From: Adineta ricciae
Lineage: Eukaryota; Rotifera; Eurotatoria; Adinetida; Adinetidae
NCBI GenBank assembly: GCA_905250025.1
Contig: CAJNOJ010000137.1
Location: 1 to 64,000 of the forward strand
DNA: 64,000 nt
Direction of reading: 5' to 3'
The notes beneath the pieces are model-generated. The model did not search any database and was not told the origin of the DNA. It worked only from the letters and a program-made list of their open reading frames with translations. The translations under genes were made by a program, and so were the position numbers. Shown in pieces: positions 1 through 10,372 of this stretch (position 1 is its first letter; the number at the start of each line of letters is the position of its first letter).

Positions 1-1151
1 ATACAATCATGAGAAGATTGCTTATAAGTTCGACAAATCTGAGTTGAACTTATCACAAATCGAATATGTTCATGTTAGTGCTGGAAGTCAAGATGTTCCA
101 ATTCGTAACTTGAGAATTCATCATGAGCGAATCGATGAATTACATCCGACGTCTGATAAGGATTTTGGAATAAATACATCTGAACTGATAAGAAAGCGCC
201 GATCATCGGTGGATCACATTGCCCCCAGACATCATCATCCAGATGCGGCAAAAGAAAGCCATGACGTATATTCTAAACCATTAAAAATACGATCGGCTTC
301 CGTTGACAGTCCACGCTCGCCTCATTTGGCTCAGCCACAACCACCAAAAAAGGTGGGCGTGTTGAGAAAAATAAAACGCTTTTTTTTTGGCACAGTTACG
401 GTGGACCAAAAGCAGGTAGCACAAGCAGCTGCCTATACTGAACATTCTTCTGATGTGTCAACTACAGATATGCCAGAGTACGATCAACCAATTTACGAAA
501 TAGTCGAATCTAAGCCACGACGAGACAGGGCACCATCGCCGAAACGCAACTCATCAAGATCGAGGTCACCATCGCCAAAGGCTCGACCGCCACCGAGACC
601 TAGAACACCGCCACTGCATTCATCAAAGCTACCTCTTTGTCGTGATTCTATCTACTGTCTCAATCAAAATGTTAGGGCACATACCGATGAATTTTCTCAC
701 ATATGTCGTTTCAACGATCAGTGTCGAAAACAGGCAGATGAACCACACCTTGTTCATCAAAATCACAAGGTTCCACGATGTACAGATGACAGAGATTGTA
801 GGAAAAAAGCCGATCCAGTACATCGTGCACAATATCGCCATAGAGGTTTATCAGATTTTCTTATGCCATGTCAATATCAAGAGCTTTGTTACGATAAATC
901 TGATGAACATCGTCTGAGATATTTTCATGGAGAAGAAATACCGTCATTCAAAAGTAAGTTGTCTTTGAAGATGATTTTCTGTTTTCAATGTTAGAAGGTG
1001 TTAAATCTTGAATCTATGTTTAGAACACAAACCACTGGCACCTGTCATTGCTAGCACCCGGTCAAGAGCAGTGATTCCTTGCAAATTTGGTAATGACTGT
1101 CCAAATAAGAACGATCCGAAACACAGTGCAACATATTCACATCCTACTTAA
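1..1151 (+). CDS. PBZ-type zinc-finger protein, five tandem fingers (3' part)
   Basis: The reading frame is already open at base 1, so the 5' end lies outside the window. Exon 1..953 joins exon 1024..1151 through a 70-bp GTAAGT...TAG intron; the junction keeps frame and ends at TAA 1149-1151. After a basic, proline/serine-rich stretch with RS/SP dipeptides (about 500-630) come five fingers of pattern C-x5-C-x6/7-H-x5-H. The last, CKFGNDCPNKNDPKH (about 1078-1122) followed by SATYSHP, is very close to the poly(ADP-ribose)-binding zinc finger (PBZ) consensus of APLF and CHFR. PBZ fingers bind poly(ADP-ribose) at DNA-damage or checkpoint sites; that role here is inferred. Proteins of this class usually carry one to three fingers, so five is unusual. 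No second copy is present in the window. Poly(A) signal follows at 1193. The fingers are clear; the full protein is unknown. Confidence 0.8.
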
Positions 1152-1192
1152 TAGGAAGAATTTCTGTTGTGAAAAAATGAGCTAGACTTTTC

Positions 1193-1198
1193 AATAAA
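1193..1198 (+). promoter_or_regulatory. poly(A) signal AATAAA of the PBZ gene
   Basis: Canonical AATAAA 42 bases after the stop codon of the PBZ gene, a normal distance for a short animal 3' UTR. Motif match only. Confidence 0.5.
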
Positions 1199-1498
1199 TC
1201 TATCACGAAGAAAGCTTGTGAGGTGATCAACGCATTGATTGTCTATCTTTTGACGCACAATCAGATTTGAATGATGTATAAAAAAGCTCAAATGAACGTG
1301 GGTTTGACGAAGTTTTCATAAGAATGATAGCAATCGTTGATTTAGCTCTTTCGATTTGAGGGTAAGGCGAATATGAGCTATTCGAAGAAGTTTTTGATTT
1401 AAATGATACCCAGTAAGTTGGAAGCACTTATTGTCCGAAAGTCATCAAAACAAACTCATGAGGATGAAAAAAAAGCTTTTGTGTGATTTGACAATCAG
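1199..1498. other. intergenic, 3' ends of convergent genes
   Basis: About 300 bases between the PBZ gene and the last exon of the ZNFX1-like pseudogene. The 66-residue frame on the minus strand here has no recognisable features. I see no gene, repeat or RNA. Confidence 0.5.
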
Positions 1499-2719
1499 TT
1501 AGTGAAGTGCAGGTGGCTGACGCAAATTGGCTTCGTTTGACCACGCGGCATATTGTAAACTATCCATCAAACTAGAATGACGATTTGTTTCTAACAAATT
1601 ATGATCTTGTCCACCAATGCGTTCTCCACAGTCTGGACAGTCGCTAACTTCATTAGCACCGCCACACTAAATGAGAAAAAAAGGGACATTTCTTTTTTTT
1701 GTCTTTAAAAACAACTTCTTACTTCAGTAATAACATAAGGATGGCCGTTTGGACAATTTCAGTGCGCTAACGATAGACTTTCGTTCATCTTCGTTTATTC
1801 GTAAGCCTGGCAGATTGTTTAAATATTGAAATTTCTCTACCAAAACATTAAATTTTGCTTGGTCATCATCAGTAAATGGGCCAACTTTGCTTGTCAGGTT
1901 TTGCATACAGTCTAGACCATCTTTTTCATGCGCTTCTAAACTTCTTTTAATTGAACAGATAAAACTCTCAATATAAATTACTCGACGAATTCGTTTTAGT
2001 TCTGAGTCGATATCGTTTAACTGTTGTTCGGCAAAATTTCTGCCACAACGTTGTGTAAATAAGTAGTTTTTAACAAGAGACAATGAAGAAATAACTCGAC
2101 GTTTGAATACATCTTTCGGCAATTTTTTAAATCCTTCTGCTGCAGTTTTGTCAATATCAATAAGGAATCCAATAATATTCGTAAATAAATTCAACTTATC
2201 ATTAGAAAAGAAGTGGTCTTTGGATGTTAAGATCGAGAAAAAGTCTTTATTAGTTGGGTGAAGAACAATTTCTTTCGAACTCATTTTCATTGTTTCGTAT
2301 TCTATTAATAGTTCTTGTCGGCATTGATTCATTTCCTCCTTGGATTTGTCGCCTAAGATTTTCTTTTTATCTTGCGATATCAAACCATAGACTTTGTTGA
2401 ACACTGGCGTATATCGTGTACAACGATAAATTCTCCGTGAGCAGCGTGGGCATACAGGAAAACGAATGGCGGTCTTGTCATTTGACTCATTGACGAACTT
2501 GTTAATCGATTGATCGAGTGCAGTTACTTGAATTATATGTTTGCAATCAGGTAAGAAAACAAAACGTGCATCAGGCTCGCCTTCGTAAACGAAGAATATT
2601 TCTTGCACAAAATCTCTATCACATATGCGACATTTTTGAGGGCATGATTCCCCATACATTCCGATACCTAAGAGAAAACACTCGGGTGATATGTATCTGC
2701 TTAGAAAATGGCATAGCAT
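1499..2719 (-). pseudogene. ZNFX1-like (NFX1-type zinc finger protein 1) C-terminal fragment, haplotype A
   Basis: The minus frame 2719..1724 (331 codons) matches the C-terminal part of ZNFX1 proteins: Cys-rich start (GESCPQKCRIC), the EPDARFVFL segment, CPRCSRRIYRCTRY, a helical region and SIVSAL. The family then has a G-H-W-(F/Y)-K-CPNGHPYVITE element. Here CPNGHPYVITE is present (about 1723-1760) but in another frame, and the preceding GHW residues are missing, so a small deletion/insertion near 1767 frameshifts the gene. CPNGHPYVITE ends at a correct donor (GT at 1722-1721) and joins in phase to an exon 1666..1499 coding CGGANEVSDCPDCG, the canonical ZNFX1 tail, ending TAA. The helicase domain is absent; the frame stays open only to about 2795. 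Intact ZNFX1 is an antiviral/RNAi-linked RNA helicase; this remnant has no helicase. The same frameshift is in the second copy at 21235. Confidence 0.75.
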
Positions 2720-3259
2720 CTGTCTAAGTTCAGGAAGACTGCTATGAATAGATAAAGAATGCTCAGTAACGTTGAAGAAAAGTTCGAATGTCTAATTATA
2801 AAGAACTCGCCTACTCACTATTTATGAAGATAGTTAGAAATTACAGTCATACATCATGTCGGTGAATTATTAACGGATCGATTAAAAAAAAAGCATTCAC
2901 GTTGTCAATAATAGAGACTGTAATTATCATCAAATCCAATTGTCTAAAAGCCGTCATGAACAACAAAGATTGACAATTACACGCTTGCTTTGTCATATAT
3001 AGAAATCAAATTGTTCATGAGTTTTTCTCAACATGTTCTCATTTCGTTAAAGGGAAAGATGTTAAACAGCACATGCGACGATTGATTTTATCTGCGTTCA
3101 TGAAAATAAGTGGAAAGGAGAAGAAGAGTCAGACAAGTGTTCCGCTCTTTCTATGATAACAGGAAAGAGAGAGAAGAAAAATAAACGTCAGACCTGTCTT
3201 TTATTTTCATATTCTTACAAGAATTGACACACATAAAACAGGTAGCAATTAACATGTAA
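2720..3259. other. intergenic between ZNFX1-like remnant and 7TM pseudogene
   Basis: The ZNFX1-like frame stays open to about 2795. The rest is AT-rich with no gene that I can recognise. It aligns base for base with 22162-22700 in the second copy. Confidence 0.5.
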
Positions 3260-4132
3260 CTCTATCATCATTTCTCTCATTGGTTCGGTATTTAATCTCC
3301 TAATCATAACCATTATCATCAACTATCGAAAATGTCATAATGTCAACTATTTTCTTATGGGTGATCTATGCATGTCCTCAATTGTATACTTTACTTTGCA
3401 TATTATCGGAGGTTATTACGGTATTCGTGATGATTGGCACTCTCATCAACCATTATGTGTTTTTTCGTGCGTATTGCATCGTAGTATCGATATCTGTAAT
3501 GACCTATTCGTTCTCAATCCAAGCTATCAGTCGTTTATTTTTTTCGGTTTTTTACACGCATTTATCTTTATTTAATTGGCGCGCTCATCAGATTTTGATT
3601 CTAGTGGAATGGTTCGTGAGTTTCGCATTAGGAATAAGACTGATTTGTATTGATAATGTTTTTGAATTGATTGAAGAACATCGCATGTGTGGAATTAGAA
3701 CTAATAAACTACCTGTTGCACCATATTCAATTGGCTTTGTCTATGTTCTTTCAAAGAGTATTGCAATCATAATCTATGCTATTGTTTTTCATCAAGTTCG
3801 CCTATCATCGAAGCGAGTGAAATCGAGAAACGTGACAAATATCACTACAGCTTGTATTCCATTAACATTTGTGAAAAAGAATTTAATCGTCATGCGGAAC
3901 ATGTTTGATTATTCTAAACATTCTTGTTTGCGGTGAAACGCCGTATTTGATATTGATGCTCTGGGATTTCATTTCCAATGGGAATCCCCCAAAGCAATTC
4001 TATTTTATATCAGCAAATTCTTTAGTATCAGTAACGGCAATGATGGCAATTGTTACTTTTTTCAAAGATAAAAGACTTCGAAATCGAGCGTATACTTGGT
4101 TTGTGCAATCGAACGCGAGTGCTCGAAGTTAA
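3260..4132 (+). pseudogene. rhodopsin-like 7TM receptor (GPCR-1), disabled haplotype A copy
   Basis: Homologous to the intact gene at 22720..23643, with three lesions visible by comparison. (1) The 57 bases 22701-22757, which hold the ATG, are missing between 3259 and 3260. (2) The T run at 3460-3465 has six T against five, shifting the frame. (3) One extra base near 3905 (ATGTTTGATT against ATGTTGGTT) shifts it again. The remaining sequence still encodes recognisable transmembrane segments in three frames (about 3300-3470, 3470-3905, 3905-4132). No start codon serves the first segment. The product would not be a receptor. Homopolymer lesion 2 alone could be a sequencing error, but the start deletion cannot. 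Confidence 0.85.
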
Positions 4133-4917
4133 CCTGTGTTTTAATGACTTTCTTCGATCAAAACGAGTCGACGATAATTGATTGCAAGGTCAATTTATAG
4201 CTTTTGAAAAATAATATATTGAGAAGAATGTTCTGTTTTGAATTTTTTCAAAACACAACTCATTAGTAACAGCTGTTGCCATCACGACATCTCCGAGTCT
4301 TGCTCGCTGAAAATTTCCTAGTAATTGTCGAAGCAAACAGTTCTTAGGCATATGGCTATATACTCACGTTCTATTTGAAAATATGAGTAATGACTTTGTG
4401 TTTTTGGCTTACGGATTTATTATTTGACAATACAGTCAGAAAAGATTAGCACGTGTTCGAATAGGGTACCGCTTGCAATGTTCATCATTTGAAGCTATTT
4501 CAAATGTATTCCTTGTTTTCGAAATGGCATTGCAATATCTCATTCAAATTATTATTTTCCAATGAGCAAACATCGTTGCCTAGTACACGTCATTATCTGT
4601 TCATCCTCAGCCATATTTTCCCGTTGCTCTATTATATCTTTCTTCTCTAATAGATATGCTTTTATCTGCTTGAATTTTCACAAGCATAATTCATGTCAAA
4701 AGGCTGCCATTAACGTCTGATCGAAAATGCTTAATGTCGATTTCTATTTTTTCAAGCGTCATTTAAGTGCTGGAAAAATTCTCTTAAAAACATCAGTAGA
4801 TGCTCATTCTATTCCATCCTCAGGATATTTTTGTTATCTTATTATTGACTTTCACCTTCTTGTATCCATTTATTTTAACCATATTTCCCCAAGTGACATC
4901 TAACCATTAATATCAAC
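4133..4917. other. intergenic between two 7TM genes
   Basis: 785 bases conserved with 23644-24423 in the second copy. The second copy has a 74-residue open frame here (24081-24305) with hydrophobic stretches, but it is interrupted in this copy by TAA/TAG. I see no supported gene; it may hold the promoter of the downstream receptor. Confidence 0.4.
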
Positions 4918-5838
4918 ATGAATGTCCCTTCAATCGTCAATCGAATCTACATTTTTGTCAGTTGTCTGGATTCCATTACGGCATTCGCATTTCTTACATT
5001 AGCTCTTGTTTATCGACATCAATGCTTCAATTTCCCAGCACTCTTAGCATGTAATACCGCGCTAACAGTCTTTTTCAGTTCGGCTAATCACGTAGCAATA
5101 GGTGTGTATATGTTCATTTGGGATCAATATGAGAATCCTAACATCGATACTTTATGCTCATTACGTGCGTATTTTCATCATTCTACTATGGCTTGCATTC
5201 ATTTTTCGTTTATCCTATTAGCTCTTGAAAGATACTGTAAAGTTCGACAACTTAAACTTCTGGCAACTCCATGGCGAAAGACTTGTACGGTGCTTTTCCA
5301 GTGGATAGTTGGTTTTACTTTTACTTTACCTGCTCTAGTGACAGGCAATATGCCAAAGATGGCATCGGATAACTTATGTTTTGTAACATTGTTAAAACCC
5401 GAGTTTATGGTATATCAGAGTGTGACAACATTATTGACGACCGATGTTACTTTAGGTATTCTTTATCGATCATTAGTACGTCATGTGCGCGAAGTTTCGT
5501 CAAAACTCAATAATAATCAACAAACGTGGATGCGCCGCGATTTGACTATGGTTCGTCGTATTGTTCTACTCAATTTTCAATTAGCTATCGTTGGAATACC
5601 AATACTCATCGTTGTTATTCTTACTCTCATTCGTGTTGATCTTATACCTCACAAAATTATGCGTATGCTGCTTCTCTTATCGAATTTACCTTTCTCACCT
5701 ATGTTAATTGTCCTTCTATTACTGACGCCGGACCTTCGAAAAAGTTTAATTGAATGTCGAAATAAACTGAAACATTGTCGATCAACCGACATTACTCCCG
5801 TTCACCCAATAGTATTCATCAACCACGCTCAACGGTGA
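4918..5838 (+). CDS. rhodopsin-like 7TM receptor GPCR-2, haplotype A
   Basis: Single-exon 306-codon gene. Seven hydrophobic segments can be placed at about residues 8-33, 38-66, 80-108, 123-145, 163-187, 213-238 and 245-270. TM3 ends in LERYCKV, an E-R-Y version of the class A DRY motif that couples to G proteins; a conserved Cys pair (CSLRAYFHH before TM3 and SDNLCFV in ECL2) could form the usual disulphide. No signal peptide, very short N terminus, so a small ligand or chemical cue is plausible; the ligand is unknown. ATG 4918 is the first in-frame Met and is conserved in the second copy at 24424. Both copies are intact, with only scattered substitutions, which suggests selection on both. 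It lies head-to-tail before the TRPA-type channel. Confidence 0.85.
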   Translation: MNVPSIVNRIYIFVSCLDSITAFAFLTLALVYRHQCFNFPALLACNTALTVFFSSANHVAIGVYMFIWDQYENPNIDTLCSLRAYFHHSTMACIHFSFILLALERYCKVRQLKLLATPWRKTCTVLFQWIVGFTFTLPALVTGNMPKMASDNLCFVTLLKPEFMVYQSVTTLLTTDVTLGILYRSLVRHVREVSSKLNNNQQTWMRRDLTMVRRIVLLNFQLAIVGIPILIVVILTLIRVDLIPHKIMRMLLLLSNLPFSPMLIVLLLLTPDLRKSLIECRNKLKHCRSTDITPVHPIVFINHAQR

Positions 5839-6154
5839 AATGTTAGAGAGTCACCAAAAGACATACAGTCGCTGATGATGCGTAAAACTTTCTCATGCAT
5901 TTCGTATCGTTTTAATAATAATAACTTTTCATTGGTAGGAGAAAACCAATCATTGAAATAAATAAACAAATGTGAATAATTAACCATGTGATACGCCTGA
6001 CGACGTGTATTTTGCTTGCTAACTGTATCATGTGTACTTTTTTTCTCTCACCTATATTTTTCTCTCACACACATATATATTCACAATAAGGTATACGCCC
6101 TTAATTTCATTATTCAAAACGGGTACCTGCACTAGGGATACAGTTTGGTGAGAA
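5839..6154. other. intergenic upstream of TRPA-type channel
   Basis: 316 AT-rich bases including an AATAAATAAA run near 5958, probably the 3' end of the 7TM gene, then the 5' flank of the channel gene. Nothing else seen. Confidence 0.45.
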
Positions 6155-9100
6155 ATGTATAGAGATCAGTCGTTGAAAGTCATTCTCCCACATCATTCAC
6201 CGGAAAAGTCTTTTCTACATGAACAAAACCGTCAGCGAACACTATCGAATCTATCATCCGTCTCTTCGTCCAATGCTTACAATGCACGGCAAGCATCATT
6301 TTCATCAGCGTATTCTTTTCAAGATCGTCCATCGATTGATAACGACGAGTTTTCCAGTGACGATGATAGTTTTCAATACTACGATCGACGCTTCTCACAG
6401 ATTAATCGTCGACAACGTCGTACTTCGTTACAATCTCTTAAATTAAAGCAACGATCATTATCAACATTCAAACCGAATACTCTTACTCTTCCCGCAATTA
6501 CTAGAGAGATTACTATTCCCAAAGTTGACAAAGATCTCTATGGGCAAACACTGCTTCATTTGGCGGCTCGTCTTGGTCATAGCGATATTCTTCGCCTACT
6601 GATTAGTGAAACATCACAAGCGAGTTCGCTGTTGAACAAACGAGGACAAACACCATTGTTAGCAGCAATAGAAGGAGGATCGACAAATACTGCAATTCTA
6701 CTGCTAGAATCTGATCCGCAGTTTATTATATATGCTGATCATCAAAGATCGAATGTATTCCATTATGCATGTGAGTACTCCAATGACGTTGTCCTTAATC
6801 GAGCTACTGCTCTTCTCAAATGTCTCAATTCGTTGAGCGATCGAGCTGTTGTAAGTTGATTGATTTTGTTAGAAAAATTTCTTCGGACGGATTTTTTCTA
6901 GGGCTTGAGGCTTGTGACAGAACAAAATTTTCTTGGTCGAAGCCCAATTGATATTGCCATATGGAAAGGTCAATTAAAATGCGTCAAACAATTCTTTCGC
7001 TCGCCATGGTTGGAGGCTCACGTTGATATTCGAGAATTAATTACCACTGATTCATTGAAATGTGCTATCGATCACGATCAATTAGATATTCTCTCGTTTT
7101 TCATCAATGATACCAAACGGTTTGCTCATATTATTCAGCTAGTCATCGGTGTATGTGGACAAAGTTTTAATCTAGTAAATACCCTTCTGAAAAAAATCGA
7201 ATTATAATTCTCTCATTCCTAGCTTGAATATGCCATACATTTGAAAAAGAAAAACATCGTTCGATTATTACTCAGTGTTTATATTCCAGCCGAACAACAC
7301 ATTGTTCGTCAGCAGTATAAATCATTTCTACTGCATTATCATCTATCTGATTCGGGACCATTTTATCAAACTCCCATTCAACGAATGTTAACCTCACCGG
7401 AATGTATTTCTTTGGTTCCATTGATGTTAGAACAGTTTGTCGACGCCACTGGTATTGACCTATCGGTTATTGATGATTGTCTCTACGTTCGACCTGATCA
7501 GACACGATGTATATTTGGGCGAGGAAAGAAATTTCTAGCAAGAGATTGGTTACAACAGCATCCCCTCGGTAGGTGTTAATCTTGTCTTGGATACATGAAA
7601 CTGTTTCTCTTTTGTTCAGCTTTGATTGCAAAAGCAAATTGTAAAACGATTTATGATCATCAATTAGTTCGAATATGCGTTGATTTAAAATTTAATATCT
7701 TCGGAAACTGTCTCTATATTCTCATTCTCGGTTTCCAATCCTTGTATGTAGCATTGTACACAGGAATTACATTGGGTTCGCCAACTCCAGCGAAGCAGGG
7801 CACTAATTACTATCAAACGATGAATTACTCGTGTAAAGACTTATGTATTCAATTGTCAAATGATCCAGTTAACCCAGCGCGATATCAACCAGCAATATAC
7901 GCATTCCGTCTTATCTTATTAATTCTATCTTGTTTGGGTTTATTGAAAGAATTTTATCAAATGTTCACGCAACGAAAGAAATATTTCCATCGATTTTATA
8001 TCAATCTTATTGAATTACATATCTTTGTAAGCTTTCATTTAAATATTGAAGCAAATTATCATTTGATATTCGTATAGGTCAGTGCAATAATCTACTCTGT
8101 TGATGTTAATGAATGTACACGTCAAACGGGTATACGTTGTGCAAGCCAATGGATGACCGGTGGGATTGGACTTCTTTCTGTTTGGACATCATTGTTATTA
8201 GTAGTAATGAATGGAATTAAATTTGGAAAATATGGCCTTCTTTTCATCACCGTATTCACAACATTTCTGAAATTTATAGCCGTGTATATATTCATTTGGG
8301 TAGGCTATATTTTAGCCTTTTACATGATATGTAAAGATATTATGGAGCAGTTTTTACCATTCAATTTCGTTCCAAAGCTATTAGCCATGTTCATTGGTAA
8401 AAAACTTGGATTGTAGGGATAGATGAATTTCAAATTTTTCTCTCATATAGGTGAATACGATGTGGACGGTACTTTTTTTCCCAATAACAATCAGTTGCTG
8501 CCAGGCGCGGAAGGCGCATTGATTCTCTATAGTGCATTTATCTTTACTATGTTCATTGTAATGACAAATATAATGGTAGGCGAACAGAAGATCATCTTGT
8601 ATGAAATCGAGAATATATTGGGCTTTTCTTTCATCTAGGGCGGCCTTGCCGTTGCTGACGTGAAAGAATTCCGGCTCAATGCAAAACGAGAGCATTTAAG
8701 ATCTCGGATTGATGTCATATTAGGATTGCAGGTTTATCTAGGTGGGTTCTGTGAAACCATTGGTTCGATTATCATGAAAATATGTCGGAATCCCAAATGG
8801 CGTTATTTTTTGAAGATACTTGGTTCGATAGGACCGAAATATCAATTAGCAAAACTTCATATCATCTCCAATCCTGTGGACATTCCTTATCCAATAATCG
8901 AGGTTGAACAAAATGAAAGTTTACAACATCCGTTGGTACTCTCTATGAACGAACGATTGCAGCAGGTGTGTCCGCAAACAGGTTTTTATATTCATCATCG
9001 TACGGTGCGGAATCCTTCGTTATTTTATGGAGATGAGAATACGATATTACTGAAGAAAAGCGACGAGGTAAAAGACATATTAGAAGAATCGAACACACGG

Positions 9101-9178
9101 ACAAATAATGAATTGAGAAAGTTGGCATTAAATTTACAAAATGAATTAGAAGATATTAAACGACGACTCAATCGATAG
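6155..9178 (+). CDS. TRPA-type ankyrin-repeat cation channel, haplotype A
   Basis: Seven exons, all GT-AG and in phase: 6155-6850, 6902-7150, 7223-7568, 7620-8026, 8078-8396, 8451-8575, 8639-9178; 2682 coding bases, 893 residues. The N-terminal region is charged and Ser-rich, then ankyrin-like repeats (about residues 125-230: YGQTLLHLAARLGH, GQTPLLAAIEGG; and SPIDIAIWKG). Six membrane segments follow from FNIFGNCLYILILG onward. The pore region LAMFIGEYDVDG resembles the (T/G)GE(F/Y)D signature of painless/TRPA channels, and the post-S6 stretch GGLAVADVKEF matches the GLAVxDI segment of TRPA1. A coiled coil ends the protein. TRPA channels sense irritants, heat or touch. ATG 6155 follows an in-frame TGA in this copy, which fixes the start. 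The copy at 25664 is also intact. Exact TRP subfamily (TRPA1, painless-like) is uncertain. Confidence 0.85.
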
Positions 9179-9429
9179 AATGATGTAAAAGCTAGTTTTC
9201 CGTACTTATACGTATAATATGTTTGTTAATTTTCATTGACTAAGTCAAAATTTAATTACATTTTTCTGTTTTTTTTTACTTGTTTGTCGAAGCGATTCCG
9301 ATGCTTCATGCACTTCAATAATATGCTCCCGCGTGCTTTCACACGTTTCTTCATGTACTGGTACATACTATAAATACATACAGCTCCCAACGTATGGTTA
9401 GTAACCATCTGATCGATTCTCATTCACTC

Positions 9430-10110
9430 TGCTAGTTTGGTTATTACCTGGGATCCGGCCAGCGTCGTATATGATCCTGGCGTCAATTATCGATTAGTCC
9501 GGGAGGATAATTTTGAAAATGTTGGTAAGAGCACGGCAATCATCAATGGAGCACCTGCCTACCCACCTAATCCTGCGAATTGGAGGTTTAAAGACCGGTA
9601 CTCAATTTGGTGGCGCACAAAATTTCACAACTTCGATTTAGAATGCGTATGTTCAAAATGGTCAACTAACAATCGTCGCATATAAAGAAGAATATCCATC
9701 AGCAATGCTATCAATTGTTGATCGTAAAGAATTCACATTTGGAAAATTTACAGCCAATACTCAGTTACCTTACGGGCAAGGAATATGGCCTGCATTTTGG
9801 ATGGTAGGAAACGCTTGGTAAATGTACTACTACTATTGACCAACAATTGATGAAATTGATATTATTGCAACCATCGGCGGTTACCAATGAGGTGATCCCA
9901 ATGATCAACGCGCTCATGGTGGCAATGTTTGGAATAAAGCATCAAATTCAATACAACAAATATACCAAACTCCGTTAATTCCGTCGATTGCTGGAGTGAA
10001 AAACGACCTTTTTACATCGATTTAGATTTAACCATAGGTGAAGGATGAGTCGATGCACCTGACAATACAACCGTTTCGGCACAGAAGATGATTTTTTACT
10101 GGGTTCAAGT
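9430..10110 (+). pseudogene. glycoside hydrolase family 16 (beta-glucanase-like) remnant, haplotype A
   Basis: Translated pieces give YRLVREDNFENVG, NGQLTIVA, FTFGKF and GQGIWPAFWMVG, then DEIDIIATIGG, the order of GH16 laminarinase/beta-1,3-glucanase motifs. The GH16 active site is E-(I/L)-D-(I/V)-x-E; here the second Glu is Ala. Stops interrupt the frame (for example just after LTIVA and after the GNAW segment), and there are frame changes. No intact start or signal peptide is visible. GH16 genes in bdelloids are often regarded as horizontally acquired; that origin is an inference here. The other copy (28930-29640) is broken as well, with Gly instead of Ala at the lost Glu. Confidence 0.7.
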
Positions 10111-10372
10111 TTATCAAACACGTTAAACAAGCGATATCTATTACGGAACAAAGCTTTACGCTGAGCGTGTAGACTTTTTAAATAGTTTTCTCAATTTTCT
10201 TTTGTGTTTAACAGACGTGCGAGTGTATAATACGTGATGTGAAACCAAATATATTCCTATTAATCCAACATGATAAATAACAGAAAAAAAGATGGCAAAT
10301 AAACCAACAGTAGACTTTAACAAAAAAAAATGATTTTTACAAGACCTTTTGTGATAGTCTTGGAGGTTAACG

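Noticed and set aside
1499..2719. Active antiviral helicase gene
   Set aside because: Only the C-terminal zinc/tail region is present, frameshifted, with no helicase domain upstream.
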